A stretch of 48,057 nucleotides of DNA from Methylococcaceae bacterium UBA7658 (GCA_002483425.1 DLHW01000019.1:124-48180); one strand, 5' to 3'. Shown: positions 1-8,759, numbered from the stretch's first letter. Made by a program: numbers and translations. Notes: generated by a model from the letters alone, not told the origin.

Positions 1-44
1 GGAGCAGTTGCCGAGAGCTTGTCGAAGGACTTAATCAAAGATTC
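1..44 (+). repeat. Dispersed 44-bp repeat, copy A
   Basis: This segment, beginning GGAGCAGTTGCCG and ending AGATTC, matches the reverse complement of 35032-35075 at about 38 of 44 positions by eye. It ends five bases before the preferred sdhE start, so it forms the immediate upstream region of that gene. It includes a CGAAGGACTT block and a GAGCTTGTCGAA core that resembles the REP-like cores elsewhere in the window. The window edge may cut the element. Confidence 0.75.
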
Positions 45-48
45 ATTA

Positions 49-258
49 ATGGATGAACTTGCAAAATTAAAATGGCAATGCCGTCGCGGCACACGAGAAT
101 TGGATTTGTTGTTGAACAATTATCTTGATAACTATTTCGTTACAGCAAATCTGTCAGAACAACGTTATTTTTTGGAAATACTCAAACGCGAAGACTCCGA
201 GCTAATGGCGCAATTCGACCAATTGGCACAACGCTTTGGGGGAACTTACAATAAATAG
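49..258 (+). CDS. sdhE: FAD assembly factor SdhE (succinate dehydrogenase assembly factor 2)
   Basis: A 69-residue protein of the SdhE/YgfY (CptB) family, which helps covalent attachment of FAD to the succinate dehydrogenase flavoprotein in the cytoplasm. The RGTRE motif near residues 13-17 is the family signature (RGxxE), and the length fits the usual 80-90 residues minus a short tail. A TTG start at 19 in the same frame would add ten residues, but that stretch lies in a dispersed repeat that also occurs at 35032-35075, so the ATG at 49 is preferred. It sits directly before an isocitrate dehydrogenase gene, consistent with a TCA-cycle role. Confidence 0.85.
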   Translation: MDELAKLKWQCRRGTRELDLLLNNYLDNYFVTANLSEQRYFLEILKREDSELMAQFDQLAQRFGGTYNK

Positions 259-331
259 CGCTCAGTGAATAACGCGGGTATTCACAAAATCTTAAAACCA
301 TCACCACTAATTTTTTATAGGAAATGAATGC

Positions 332-1342
332 ATGCATAAAGTCACGCTAATTAAAGGCGATGGGATAGGCTCGTCCATCATGGAAGAAGCAGTGAAGGTA
401 ATCGAAGCGTCCGGCGCAAAAATCGAATGGGAAGAAGCCTTCGCCGGGATGTCGGCGTTCGAGAAATTCGAAACACCCTTGCCGGACGAGACCATGATCT
501 CATTCGATAAAACCCGCGTAGCGTTCAAAGGGCCGTTAACGACTGTAGTAGGAACAGGATTTCGCAGCATCAATGTCGCTTTACGCCAAAAATACGAGCT
601 TTACGCCAACGTCCGTCCCGCCAAGAGTTGGGAAGGCGTTAAAACCCGTTACGATGACGTCGATATCGTGATTGTCCGTGAAAACACCGAAGGACTTTAC
701 TCAGGGCTTGAGCATTATCTCACCGCCAAAAAAGACATTGCCGAAAGCTTGGCGGTCGTTACCCGCAGCGGATCACAGCGTGTTATCGACTACGCCTTCA
801 AATACGCCCGCGATAACCAACGTAAAAAAGTCACCGTTTGCCATAAAGCCAATATCCTTAAATACACCCAAGGTATTTTTCTGGATGTCGCAAGGGAAAC
901 GGCTGCCAAATATCCCGACATCCAGTTCGACGAAAAAATCGTCGACGCCGCCTGCATGCACATGGTGATGAATCCGCAGCAGTTTGATGTCGTCGTCACC
1001 ACGAATATGTTCGGTGACATACTCTCAGATTTAACGGCTGGCTTGGTCGGTGGTTTGGGTCTTATCCCTGGTGCAAACATCGGCGACGATGCGGCCCTGT
1101 TTGAAGCCGTTCACGGCAGCGCACCCGACATTGCTGGAAAGAACCTGGCGAACCCTGCTGCCGTCATCATGGCCGGGGTGATGATGTTGAACCACTTGGG
1201 TGAATTTGAAGCCGCCAAGCGCATCGACGCCGCCATCAAGAAAGTCGTAAAAGAAGGCAAATATGTCACACCAGATTTGAACCCAGACTCCAAATGCGGC
1301 ACTAAAGAGATGGGCGATGCGATTGTGGGAGCGATGGTCTAA
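332..1342 (+). CDS. icd: NAD-dependent isocitrate dehydrogenase
   Basis: A 336-residue isocitrate/isopropylmalate dehydrogenase family enzyme that oxidatively decarboxylates isocitrate to 2-oxoglutarate. The substrate-binding stretch around S79, N81, R85 and R95 (RSINVALR ... NVRP) is present, as are the metal-binding aspartates in MFGDILSD. The coenzyme loop reads HGSAPDIAG at residues 261-269. The Asp-Ile pair (266-267) is the known signature of NAD use, against Lys-Tyr in NADP-dependent E. coli-type enzymes. The length is that of the short NAD-IDH group (about 335 residues). The start has a weak AGGAAATG ribosome site upstream. It follows sdhE by 73 bp. Confidence 0.95.
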   Translation: MHKVTLIKGDGIGSSIMEEAVKVIEASGAKIEWEEAFAGMSAFEKFETPLPDETMISFDKTRVAFKGPLTTVVGTGFRSINVALRQKYELYANVRPAKSWEGVKTRYDDVDIVIVRENTEGLYSGLEHYLTAKKDIAESLAVVTRSGSQRVIDYAFKYARDNQRKKVTVCHKANILKYTQGIFLDVARETAAKYPDIQFDEKIVDAACMHMVMNPQQFDVVVTTNMFGDILSDLTAGLVGGLGLIPGANIGDDAALFEAVHGSAPDIAGKNLANPAAVIMAGVMMLNHLGEFEAAKRIDAAIKKVVKEGKYVTPDLNPDSKCGTKEMGDAIVGAMV

Positions 1343-1391
1343 ATCAAGACGAACAAATTTGCATGGCTTACTGGCTTTATGAGGAATACTT

Positions 1392-1625
1392 ATGACACCC
1401 ACCGTTGAACAAATAACTGAAGAAGCCTTGTCCTTACCTAGCGAAGCAAGAGCCTTGTTGGCGGATCGGCTGGTTGAAAGCCTTAATCCTTCGGAAGATG
1501 GCTACGTTAGACAGCTTTGGCAGAAAGAAGCGATAACCCGACGAGATGATGTGCGTGCCGGACGAGTCAAAACCGTACCAGGCGATGAGGCTTTGGAGCG
1601 AGTGCGGGGTATTTTCAACAAGTGA
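1392..1625 (+). CDS. Addiction module antitoxin (putative addiction module component family)
   Basis: A 77-residue protein that resembles the short antitoxins annotated as putative addiction module component (TIGR02574). It has an N-terminal helix with EEALSLPSEARALLADRLVESL, the typical LP.. R..LA..L pattern of that family, followed by a charged C-terminal half that would bind the toxin. Its TGA stop overlaps the GTG start of the next gene, the tight coupling expected for an antitoxin-toxin pair. A GAGGA ribosome site lies just upstream. It would be expected to repress its own promoter, but no operator is obvious in the 49-bp gap after icd. Confidence 0.85.
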   Translation: MTPTVEQITEEALSLPSEARALLADRLVESLNPSEDGYVRQLWQKEAITRRDDVRAGRVKTVPGDEALERVRGIFNK

Positions 1626-1918
1626 AATTTGAATTCCATCCCGAAGCCCTAGCTGAATATGAAGATGCCGCCCGGTATTATTCGGGATGCCAACCGGGCT
1701 TGGAAATGCGGTTTATTGCTGCTGTTGAAAAGGCAATCGCTCAAATTATCGAATCACCAGCAAGTTGGCGGATTTTGGAGGATGATATTCGTTGGCATTT
1801 AACACGGGTATTTCCTTATGCGATTATTTATTCGGTTGAGGGGGATTATGTGCTGATAATTGCGGTTATGCACTGCCACCAGAAGCCAGGGTATTGGCGA
1901 AATCGAATGACTCAGTGA
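1622..1918 (+). CDS. RelE/ParE-family toxin
   Basis: A 98-residue protein of the RelE/ParE superfamily. It opens with KFEFHPEALAEYEDAARYY, a typical beta-strand then helix pattern of ParE-like toxins, and has the late R..L...FPYAIIYSVE segment and the terminal HCHQKPGYW segment of the family. Family members either cleave ribosome-associated mRNA or poison gyrase; sequence alone does not decide which. The GTG start overlaps the antitoxin stop (GTGA). Together with its partner it interrupts a stretch of TCA-cycle genes, which suggests a later arrival. Confidence 0.88.
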   Translation: MKFEFHPEALAEYEDAARYYSGCQPGLEMRFIAAVEKAIAQIIESPASWRILEDDIRWHLTRVFPYAIIYSVEGDYVLIIAVMHCHQKPGYWRNRMTQ

Positions 1919-1941
1919 AATTAAGACAAAAGAGGATGGTT

Positions 1942-2748
1942 ATGCCAAAACTGACAAGATTTTCATATTTAGTTTATGCCGTCTTATGGGGAATAAGCTT
2001 TAAGGCGATTGCCGAAATCAAATCCGAAACGATCAAATACGAAGTAGGCGGCCAGCCGTTTGAAGGCACGCTCAGTTTCGACGACAGCATCAAGGGCAAA
2101 CGCCCCGGCGTATTGGTCGTGCATGAATGGTGGGGGCATAACGCCTATGCCAACTTACGCGCCGAGATGTTGGCGAAACTGGGTTATACCGCTTTCGCGC
2201 TGGATATGTACGGCGCTGGAAAAGTCGCAGACCATCCCGAAGACGCCAAGAAATTCATGGAAGCCACCTTGGCGGACATGAAAGTCGCAGAAACCCGCTT
2301 TAACGCTGCGCTGCTTTTGCTGAAAGAACAACCCACTGTCGAAGCCAGCAAAATCGTTGCCATTGGCTACTGCTTCGGCGGCGGCATGGTGTTGCACATG
2401 GCGAAAGTCAATCCCGAATTGGCGGGCGTGGTCAGTTACCACGGCGCGTTGGGCATAAGCGCCAATATCAGACCTGTCTCAACGCCTGTTAAAACCAAAA
2501 TACTCGTCTTTAACGGCGCAGACGATCCCTTTGTCACCAAGGAACAAATCGATGCCTTCAAGCAGGATATGAAGTCCATCGGTGCGGATTATGAATTTAT
2601 CAATTACCCCGGCGTAAAGCACGGTTTCACCAATCCAGAAGCGGATACCTTCGCCCTTAAGTTTGGTATGCCATTGATGTATGATGAAAAGGCGGATAAG
2701 GATTCCTGGGAGAAGACGCAGGGGTTTTTTAAGAACATTTTTAAATAA
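1942..2748 (+). CDS. Dienelactone hydrolase family protein, exported
   Basis: An alpha/beta hydrolase of the dienelactone hydrolase family, 268 residues from this start. The catalytic triad can be seen: nucleophile Cys in GYCFGGG, Asp in NGADDPFV, and His in GVKHGF. A Cys nucleophile rather than Ser is the hallmark of this family. The N-terminus (LTRFSYLVYAVLWGISFKAIAEI) is a plausible signal peptide, so it probably works in the periplasm. The start at 1942 lies six bases after an AGAGG site; an in-frame ATG at 1936 is too close to that site, and one at 1894 would overlap the toxin gene and hide the signal peptide. The substrate is unknown. Confidence 0.85.
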   Translation: MPKLTRFSYLVYAVLWGISFKAIAEIKSETIKYEVGGQPFEGTLSFDDSIKGKRPGVLVVHEWWGHNAYANLRAEMLAKLGYTAFALDMYGAGKVADHPEDAKKFMEATLADMKVAETRFNAALLLLKEQPTVEASKIVAIGYCFGGGMVLHMAKVNPELAGVVSYHGALGISANIRPVSTPVKTKILVFNGADDPFVTKEQIDAFKQDMKSIGADYEFINYPGVKHGFTNPEADTFALKFGMPLMYDEKADKDSWEKTQGFFKNIFK

Positions 2749-2763
2749 TCTGGGCGTTAAATT

Positions 2764-3399
2764 ATGGGAACAACTACTTCTCAGAACAATAAGCCACACA
2801 GCAAAGATGATTCTAAAGAATCTGAATCAAATCGTTCATCAGGTAGATGGTGGGAGTTTTATTTTGTACGTTATTTGGTTGGTACGATTATTGGTGCAGT
2901 TATAATTTTTTATTTAAATACGAATTGTGAGTCAAAGTTATATCAAGTCATAATTCCAAAAGTAACTGACATTTCTCAGGTCGATCTACAAAAGCTTTCT
3001 CTTCTTGGAGCATTGGGTTTTGCTTATTGTTACGTATCAAGCGCACCAATTCTTGTCTTTCATGCAACACGAGGTTTGTTTCTATATTCTATTAAAACTG
3101 GAAAAACTAGTAATGGAGCGATAGTAAATGCAATTATGACTATCTTATTTGCTTTAATTTACTTTCAAATTTTTGAGAGTGATATCAGGTATTTTTTTGC
3201 CATTTTTATCGTTATTTATGTTGTTTTATTTCAATTGGCGCTTTTATTTTTTGCCGGACAGTCTGAAGGTAAAAAGATACACGAGTATTATAAAAAACTT
3301 ACAAAAGCCCGTAGTGATCAAAGAACAGAAGCAAGGGAATATCAAGAAACATATAAGCATCTTAGAGAGCATGGTAATGCGTTTTTTATAGTTTTTTGA
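2764..3399 (+). CDS. Membrane protein of unknown function, probably frameshifted near its C-terminus
   Basis: I do not recognise a family. The 211-residue product starts with a hydrophilic Ser/Lys-rich stretch (1-28). Four probable membrane segments follow, near residues 36-51, 80-100, 118-135 and 143-163, then a charged helical region rich in Lys and Arg. The frame ends at a TGA directly after a run of six T (3392-3397). If the run held five T, reading would continue for about 46 more codons to a TAA at 3536-3538, adding a fifth hydrophobic segment. The composition is more AT-rich than icd and acnB on either side, which hints at acquisition. It follows the hydrolase by 15 bp. Confidence 0.6.
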   Translation: MGTTTSQNNKPHSKDDSKESESNRSSGRWWEFYFVRYLVGTIIGAVIIFYLNTNCESKLYQVIIPKVTDISQVDLQKLSLLGALGFAYCYVSSAPILVFHATRGLFLYSIKTGKTSNGAIVNAIMTILFALIYFQIFESDIRYFFAIFIVIYVVLFQLALLFFAGQSEGKKIHEYYKKLTKARSDQRTEAREYQETYKHLREHGNAFFIVF

Positions 3400-3621
3400 A
3401 ACTGTACTTGGTTATTTACTTTGGGTTATTCCTGAGCATAACTATTCAGTTATAGTTATGTTTATCTGGATTATGCCTGCCGCGTGTGTATGGTTTTTAG
3501 GAAATCTCCTTGAATCACTTTATGCAGATTATTACTAAAGTATAAAAAATATAATTCTTTAATAAAGAAAGTTGACGTTTAATTTTTTTAAACTGTTCGT
3601 TTATTTTGGTGGAATATTTCA

Positions 3622-6180
3622 ATGTTAGAACAATACCGCAAACACGTCGCCGAACGCGCCACTGAAGGCGTTCCCCCAAAACCGCTAGATGCTGCTCAAA
3701 CCGCCGCATTGGTGGAACTTATCAAACAGCCGCCGAAAGGCGAAGAGGAGTTCCTGCTGGACTTACTTGCCAACCGCATTCCGGCGGGAGTGGATGAAGC
3801 TGCTTATGTGAAGGCGGGATTCCTAGCGGCGGTGGCGAAGGGTGAGGTGAGTTCGCCGATTTTATCTTCAGCACGGGCAACCGAATTATTGGGCACCATG
3901 CTCGGCGGCTACAATGTCGCGCCGCTGATTGAATTGCTCGACAACAAGGATATGGCGTCGATTGCGGCGAAAGCTATGTCCCATACCTTGTTAATCTTCG
4001 ATGCTTTTCATGATGTGCAGGAAAAGTCGGATGCAGGGAATGCCTATGCGAAACAGGTCATCCAGTCCTGGGCGGATGCGGATTGGTTTACCGCTAAGCC
4101 GGCTTTGCCGCTTATGTTAACCGTGACGGTGTTTAAAGTCACCGGCGAAACCAATACCGACGATTTATCGCCCGCGCCGGATGCGTGGTCGCGTCCCGAT
4201 ATTCCGCTGCATGCCAAAGCCATGTTGAAAATGCCGCGCGATGGCATCACCAATGCCGAGCAGCAAATTACCGAACTGAAACAGAAAGGCTTTCCGGTGG
4301 CTTATGTCGGCGATGTGGTCGGCACCGGTTCGTCGCGCAAGTCGGCGACCAACTCGGTGCTGTGGCACATGGGCAACGACATCCCCTACATTCCCAACAA
4401 GCGCGAAGGCGGTGTGTGCATCGGTGGCAAGATTGCGCCGATTTTCTTCAACACGATGGAAGACTCCGGAGCGTTGCCGTTTGAGTGCGATGTCGCGCAA
4501 ATGAACATGGGTGATGTCATCGATATATACCCTTACGAGGGCGTTGTTAAACGCCATAATTCCGAAGAAATTGTCTGTAAATTCGAACTGAAAACCGAGG
4601 TATTGCTTGACGAGGTAAGGGCAGGCGGGCGGATTCCGTTGATTATTGGCCGTGGACTGACCGAACGCGCCCGTAAATTTCTAGGCTTAAGCGCATCGAC
4701 CGTGTTTAAAAAGGCCGGTGAAGTTGCCGCCAGCACAAAAGGATTTACGCTGGCGCAAAAGATGGTCGGTAAGGCCTGTGGTGTAAAAGGCGTAAGACCC
4801 CATACCTACTGCGAACCGTATATGACCACGGTTGGCTCTCAAGACACGACCGGCCCCATGACCCGCGACGAACTTAAAGATTTGGCTTGCTTGGGTTTCT
4901 CCGCCGATCTGGTCTTGCAATCATTTTGCCACACTGCCGCTTACCCCAAGCCGGTCGATGTGACTATGCACCACAGCTTGCCGGATTTCATCATGAACCG
5001 TGGCGGGGTGTCGCTGCGTCCGGGTGATGGCATTATCCATTCCTGGCTTAACCGCATGTTGCTTCCTGATACGGTCGGTACTGGCGGGGATTCCCACACC
5101 CGTTTTCCGCTCGGCATTTCGTTTCCGGCAGGATCAGGCTTGGTGGCGTTTGCCGCAGCAACTGGGGTAATGCCGTTAGATATGCCGGAATCGGTTTTAG
5201 TGCGCTTTAAAGGCAAAATGCAGCCCGGTATTACTTTGCGCGATATGGTGAATGCCATTCCCTACGCTGCTTTAAAACGAGGTTTGCTGACCCTGGATAA
5301 AAAGGGCAAGAAAAACGTGTATTCCGGCCGGATTCTGGAAATCGAAGGCCTGCCGGATTTGAAAGTGGAGCAGGCGTTCGAACTATCCGATGCCTCGGCG
5401 GAGCGTTCAGCGGGCGGTTGCACGATACGGTTGAACAAAGAACCCATCATTGAATACATCACTTCCAACGTCAGTTTATTAAGATGGATGATTGCGAAAG
5501 GTTATGGTGACGTGCGCACCATTGAACGACGGATTAAAAATATGGAAGCGTGGCTTGCAAATCCGGTGTTAATGGAACCGGACGCCGATGCAGAATATTA
5601 CGAAATCATCGAAATCGATATGGATGAAATCAAAGAACCGCTGCTGGCATGCCCGAACGACCCTGACGACATTAAACCACTGTCTGAAGTTGCGGGGACT
5701 AAAATCGATGAAGTCTTTTTGGGTTCGTGCATGACTAATATCGGGCACTTCCGCGCGGCTGGCAAATTGCTTGATAAGCACAAAGGTGATTTGCCAACGA
5801 CATTATGGGTCGCGCCGCCGACCAAGATGGACCAAAACCAGTTGGTGGAAGAAGGTTATTACGGTGCTTTCGGCAAGGCGGGCGCGCGGATGGAAATGCC
5901 GGGCTGTTCGCTGTGCATGGGCAATCAGGCGCGGGTTAAGGAAGGTGCAACGGTAGTTTCAACGTCCACCCGTAACTTCCCTAATCGTCTGGGCAATGGC
6001 GCGAACGTGTTCCTGTCCTCGGCAGAACTGGCTGCGGTGTGTTCTTTACTTGGCCGGATTCCTACAATGGAAGAGTATATGCAATACGCCAAGGTTATCG
6101 GCGAAACAGCTGACGATACCTACCGTTATTTGAATTTTAACGAAATGGACAATTACAGTAAGCCTGAAACCTGCAACTAA
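3622..6180 (+). CDS. acnB: Bifunctional aconitate hydratase 2 / 2-methylisocitrate dehydratase (AcnB)
   Basis: An 852-residue AcnB-type aconitase, the full family length. It interconverts citrate and isocitrate in the TCA cycle through a [4Fe-4S] cluster. The cluster ligands are visible as Cys703 (GSCMTN) and Cys762/Cys765 (CSLCMGN). The N-terminal HEAT-like domain (about 1-160) precedes the swivel domain, here in the AcnB order with GTGSSRKSATNS near residue 235. The other TCA enzyme, icd, lies upstream, but separated by a toxin-antitoxin pair and two unrelated genes. A GGTGGA site precedes the ATG. Confidence 0.97.
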   Translation: MLEQYRKHVAERATEGVPPKPLDAAQTAALVELIKQPPKGEEEFLLDLLANRIPAGVDEAAYVKAGFLAAVAKGEVSSPILSSARATELLGTMLGGYNVAPLIELLDNKDMASIAAKAMSHTLLIFDAFHDVQEKSDAGNAYAKQVIQSWADADWFTAKPALPLMLTVTVFKVTGETNTDDLSPAPDAWSRPDIPLHAKAMLKMPRDGITNAEQQITELKQKGFPVAYVGDVVGTGSSRKSATNSVLWHMGNDIPYIPNKREGGVCIGGKIAPIFFNTMEDSGALPFECDVAQMNMGDVIDIYPYEGVVKRHNSEEIVCKFELKTEVLLDEVRAGGRIPLIIGRGLTERARKFLGLSASTVFKKAGEVAASTKGFTLAQKMVGKACGVKGVRPHTYCEPYMTTVGSQDTTGPMTRDELKDLACLGFSADLVLQSFCHTAAYPKPVDVTMHHSLPDFIMNRGGVSLRPGDGIIHSWLNRMLLPDTVGTGGDSHTRFPLGISFPAGSGLVAFAAATGVMPLDMPESVLVRFKGKMQPGITLRDMVNAIPYAALKRGLLTLDKKGKKNVYSGRILEIEGLPDLKVEQAFELSDASAERSAGGCTIRLNKEPIIEYITSNVSLLRWMIAKGYGDVRTIERRIKNMEAWLANPVLMEPDADAEYYEIIEIDMDEIKEPLLACPNDPDDIKPLSEVAGTKIDEVFLGSCMTNIGHFRAAGKLLDKHKGDLPTTLWVAPPTKMDQNQLVEEGYYGAFGKAGARMEMPGCSLCMGNQARVKEGATVVSTSTRNFPNRLGNGANVFLSSAELAAVCSLLGRIPTMEEYMQYAKVIGETADDTYRYLNFNEMDNYSKPETCN

Positions 6181-6305
6181 TAAGCGTATATCCTTTTACG
6201 TCTTTTTAGTTTTATAAAGAGGCTAGTAGGTTACCTTAAAATCGTTTGTGCTAATTTTTAGCAGGGCGATCTACTTAAGAGAAAGTAGTTATTTCAAGGG
6301 TTCGC

Positions 6306-6335
6306 AAACATGGGCAAAAGAGTTGGCCCATGTTT
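6306..6335. terminator. Stem-loop between acnB and rpmG
   Basis: A perfect 10-bp inverted repeat (AAACATGGGC / GCCCATGTTT) with a 10-base loop sits between two converging genes. A second small hairpin (CACGG / CCGTG) lies between it and the rpmG stop. Neither is followed by a clear T run on either strand, so termination is an inference from position. Confidence 0.4.
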
Positions 6336-6364
6336 CGAATGTTGCACGGTTGTTCCCGTGATGA

Positions 6365-6520
6365 TTATTTAATCTTTCCTTCTTTGTACATCACATGCTT
6401 ACGAACCACGGGATCGAATTTTTTGATTTCCATTTTTTCCGGCATGGTTTTTTTGTTTTTGGTGGTGGTATAGAAGTGACCGGTGCCTTCACTTGAAATT
6501 AATTTGATTTTATCGCGCAT
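6365..6520 (-). CDS. rpmG: 50S ribosomal protein L33
   Basis: A 51-residue basic protein, MRDKIKLISSEGTGHFYTTT at its start and ending YKEGKIK, which matches the bacterial L33 length and pattern (TKNK, KKFDPVVRKH). It is a component of the large ribosomal subunit. No zinc-binding Cys pairs are present, so this is the Cys-free form. It lies 11 bp downstream of rpmB on the same strand, the common rpmB-rpmG pair, with a GGAGAG ribosome site in the gap. It converges on acnB. Confidence 0.97.
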   Translation of the reverse strand: MRDKIKLISSEGTGHFYTTTKNKKTMPEKMEIKKFDPVVRKHVMYKEGKIK

Positions 6521-6531
6521 ATTAACTCTCC

Positions 6532-6768
6532 TTAAGCAATAGTGCCGTTTTTACGCAAATCCGCCAATACCGCGTCGATGCCTTTTTTGTCGATGATTCG
6601 CATGCCTTTGGTGGATACCCTCAGGCGTATCCAGCGGTTTTCGCTTTCCACCCAAAACCGGTGATGTTGAAGATTAGGAAGAAAACGTCTTTTGGTTTTA
6701 TTGTTAGCGTGTGATACGTTGTTGCCGACCACAGGCGATTTGCCTGTTACTTGACATACTCTGGACAT
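6532..6768 (-). CDS. rpmB: 50S ribosomal protein L28
   Basis: A 78-residue large-subunit ribosomal protein. It opens MSRVCQVTGKSP, has the NNVSHANNKTKRRFLPNL core and the WIRLRVSTKGMR block, and is the standard L28 length. It is the first gene of the rpmB-rpmG pair. The divergent gshB gene starts 127 bp away, so both promoters must lie in that short gap. Confidence 0.97.
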   Translation of the reverse strand: MSRVCQVTGKSPVVGNNVSHANNKTKRRFLPNLQHHRFWVESENRWIRLRVSTKGMRIIDKKGIDAVLADLRKNGTIA

Positions 6769-6895
6769 AATAAGCCTCTATTTAGTGCCTTGATTCAAAT
6801 TAGCCAATCTTTATACCAAAATTTCTTTTCAAGGTAAATAACAATCTATAAAATGGACTCTAAAGCCACTTTCTGATGAATAGGGAAAGACAACA

Positions 6896-7843
6896 ATGCC
6901 AATAAAACTCGGCATGGTCATGGATCCCATCGACCGTATCAACATTAAAAAAGACACTAGTTTTGCCATGTTGCTCGAAGCCCAAACCAGGGGCTGGGAA
7001 TTGCATTATATGGAGTTAGGGGATCTTTACCTTCGAAACGGCAAAGCTTTCGCCAGGACACGGACGTTAAGCGTTAAACGCGACGAAAACGGCTGGTTTA
7101 ACTACAAGACAGACCAAAATATTCCGTTATCCGAATTAAATGTGATTCTAATGCGCAAGGATCCGCCGTTCGATCAGGAGTATTTATACGCGACTTTTCT
7201 GCTTGAGCAAGCTGAAAACGAGGGTGTGCATGTTATCAATAAACCGCAATCCTTACGCGACGCCAACGAAAAACTGTATACGGCTTGGTTTCCGCACTGT
7301 TGCACGGAAACGTTAGTCGCCAAAGATTCGCAAAGAATTAAGGCATTTTTGCATGAATTGGGCGATATCATCCTTAAACCGTTAGACGGTATGGGTGGGT
7401 CGTCTATATTCCGGGTTCGGGAAAACGACCCGAATTTGAACGTTATTTTGGAAACGATGACGCAACACGATTCCCGTACGATCATGGCGCAAAAATACTT
7501 ACCCGAAATCAAAGACGGCGATAAACGCATCCTCATGGTGAATGGCGAACCGGTGCCTTATTGTCTGGCCCGTATTCCCGCTCAAGGTGAAAGCCGGGGT
7601 AATTTAGCGGCAGGCGGGACTGGGGAAGGCAGAGCGCTCACCGCGCAGGATCGCTGGATTGCTGCACAAGTCGGGCCGGTACTAAAAGCAAAAGGATTGG
7701 TATTTGCAGGTTTGGATATTATCGGGAACAGCTTGACCGAAATTAATGTTACCAGTCCTACTTGCGTTCAAGAATTAGATAAACAGTTCGGCTTGAACAT
7801 AAGCGGTCAACTGATGGATTATATCGAAACCTTAATGACTTAA
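6896..7843 (+). CDS. gshB: Glutathione synthetase
   Basis: A 315-residue ATP-grasp enzyme that joins gamma-glutamylcysteine and glycine to make glutathione. It begins with KLGMVMDPIDRINIKKDTSFAM-type residues, the recognisable N-terminal substrate loop of bacterial GshB. It also carries LKPLDGMGGSSIFR (ATP-binding glycine loop), GDKRILMVNGEP and the late LTEINVTSPTC block that holds metal-binding residues. The length matches the E. coli enzyme (316). An AGGGA site precedes the ATG. It overlaps the following tonB gene by one base and starts a run of seven closely packed genes. Confidence 0.96.
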   Translation: MPIKLGMVMDPIDRINIKKDTSFAMLLEAQTRGWELHYMELGDLYLRNGKAFARTRTLSVKRDENGWFNYKTDQNIPLSELNVILMRKDPPFDQEYLYATFLLEQAENEGVHVINKPQSLRDANEKLYTAWFPHCCTETLVAKDSQRIKAFLHELGDIILKPLDGMGGSSIFRVRENDPNLNVILETMTQHDSRTIMAQKYLPEIKDGDKRILMVNGEPVPYCLARIPAQGESRGNLAAGGTGEGRALTAQDRWIAAQVGPVLKAKGLVFAGLDIIGNSLTEINVTSPTCVQELDKQFGLNISGQLMDYIETLMT

Positions 7844-8727
7844 TGGCAAAACAAGCTACATTTCAATTAGTCGGCGAAGCCACCCACAACGACCGGCTAT
7901 TGGCGGCTTTATTTATTGCATTCATTGTCCATATGATAATAGTGCTTGGCGTCCGTTTTACCGAGCCGGAACAGCCTGCGGTCAACAGCCGTTCGATCGA
8001 TGTGGTGTTGATTACGACTCCTGCTAAAAAAGCGCCTAAACAAGCAAAGTTTCTTGCGCAAGACAACCAAATCGGTACCGGTGAAAAAGTTCATAAACCT
8101 CAGCCTCCGGCTAAACGAATCATAGCCCAAGGGGAAATAAAGAAAAAAGCCGCCGCAAAAAACGAAATGAAACAGGACTTGGAAGAACCTAAAGCGAAAC
8201 AAAGTGTTGCTGTACAACATAAAGCGCCGGTTAAAATTAAAACGGAGAAGAAACAAGCCGCCGAACAAGAACACGAAAAACGTCCGAAATTAACCGAAGA
8301 ATTTTTGCAGCAACAAATCGCGCAATACGGCAATGAAATCCGGTTAAAACAGCAGAGCGCCGATCAAACGAAAATCAAATCGGTGAATTCCGTGAGCGCG
8401 CACCGTTATGTCGCAGCTCAGTACATTAAAGACTGGGAACGCAAAGTTGAGCGTACCGGTAATATCAATTATCCTGCCATAGCTGCGAAGAAAAACTTTT
8501 CCGGATCGCTTACGATGGATGTCGGCGTGAAGGCGGATGGCAGTATTTACAGTATTCGTATTTCCAAGTCTTCGGGTTTTCCTGAATTAGACGAGGCGGC
8601 GAAACGGATTGTCAGGATGAGCGCGCCTTTTCCGGTGTTACCGTCCGAACTGCTTAAAGAACTCAATGTCTTAGTCATAAGCAGAAAATGGAAGTTTTCT
8701 GATGAAGCCGGCATGACAACACCGTAA
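7843..8727 (+). CDS. Energy transducer TonB (first of two in the window)
   Basis: A 294-residue TonB-family protein. A short cytoplasmic lead is followed by one membrane segment near residues 23-40 (ALFIAFIVHMIIVLGVRF). A long Lys/Ala/Glu/Gln-rich periplasmic linker (about 60-185) comes next, then a C-terminal TonB domain with SGSLTMDVGVKADGSI and the ISKSSGFPELDEAAKRIV motif. It would transmit proton-motive energy from an ExbB/ExbD complex to outer membrane receptors, but no exbBD lies beside it. Its place after gshB suggests a housekeeping copy, distinct from the iron-uptake tonB at 19078. The ATG overlaps the gshB stop (TAATG). Confidence 0.9.
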   Translation: MAKQATFQLVGEATHNDRLLAALFIAFIVHMIIVLGVRFTEPEQPAVNSRSIDVVLITTPAKKAPKQAKFLAQDNQIGTGEKVHKPQPPAKRIIAQGEIKKKAAAKNEMKQDLEEPKAKQSVAVQHKAPVKIKTEKKQAAEQEHEKRPKLTEEFLQQQIAQYGNEIRLKQQSADQTKIKSVNSVSAHRYVAAQYIKDWERKVERTGNINYPAIAAKKNFSGSLTMDVGVKADGSIYSIRISKSSGFPELDEAAKRIVRMSAPFPVLPSELLKELNVLVISRKWKFSDEAGMTTP

Positions 8728-8759
8728 ATCTTCTTAAATTTACTAACAGGTTTGTCTCT

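Noticed and set aside
1894..1941. Earlier start for the dienelactone hydrolase gene
   Set aside because: It would overlap the toxin gene and put 16 charged residues before the signal peptide; the ATG at 1942 has a better ribosome site.
4165..4557. Open frame of 130 codons on the minus strand in acnB
   Set aside because: It lies wholly inside the conserved acnB gene, has no ribosome site, and its residue make-up is that of a reversed coding sequence.
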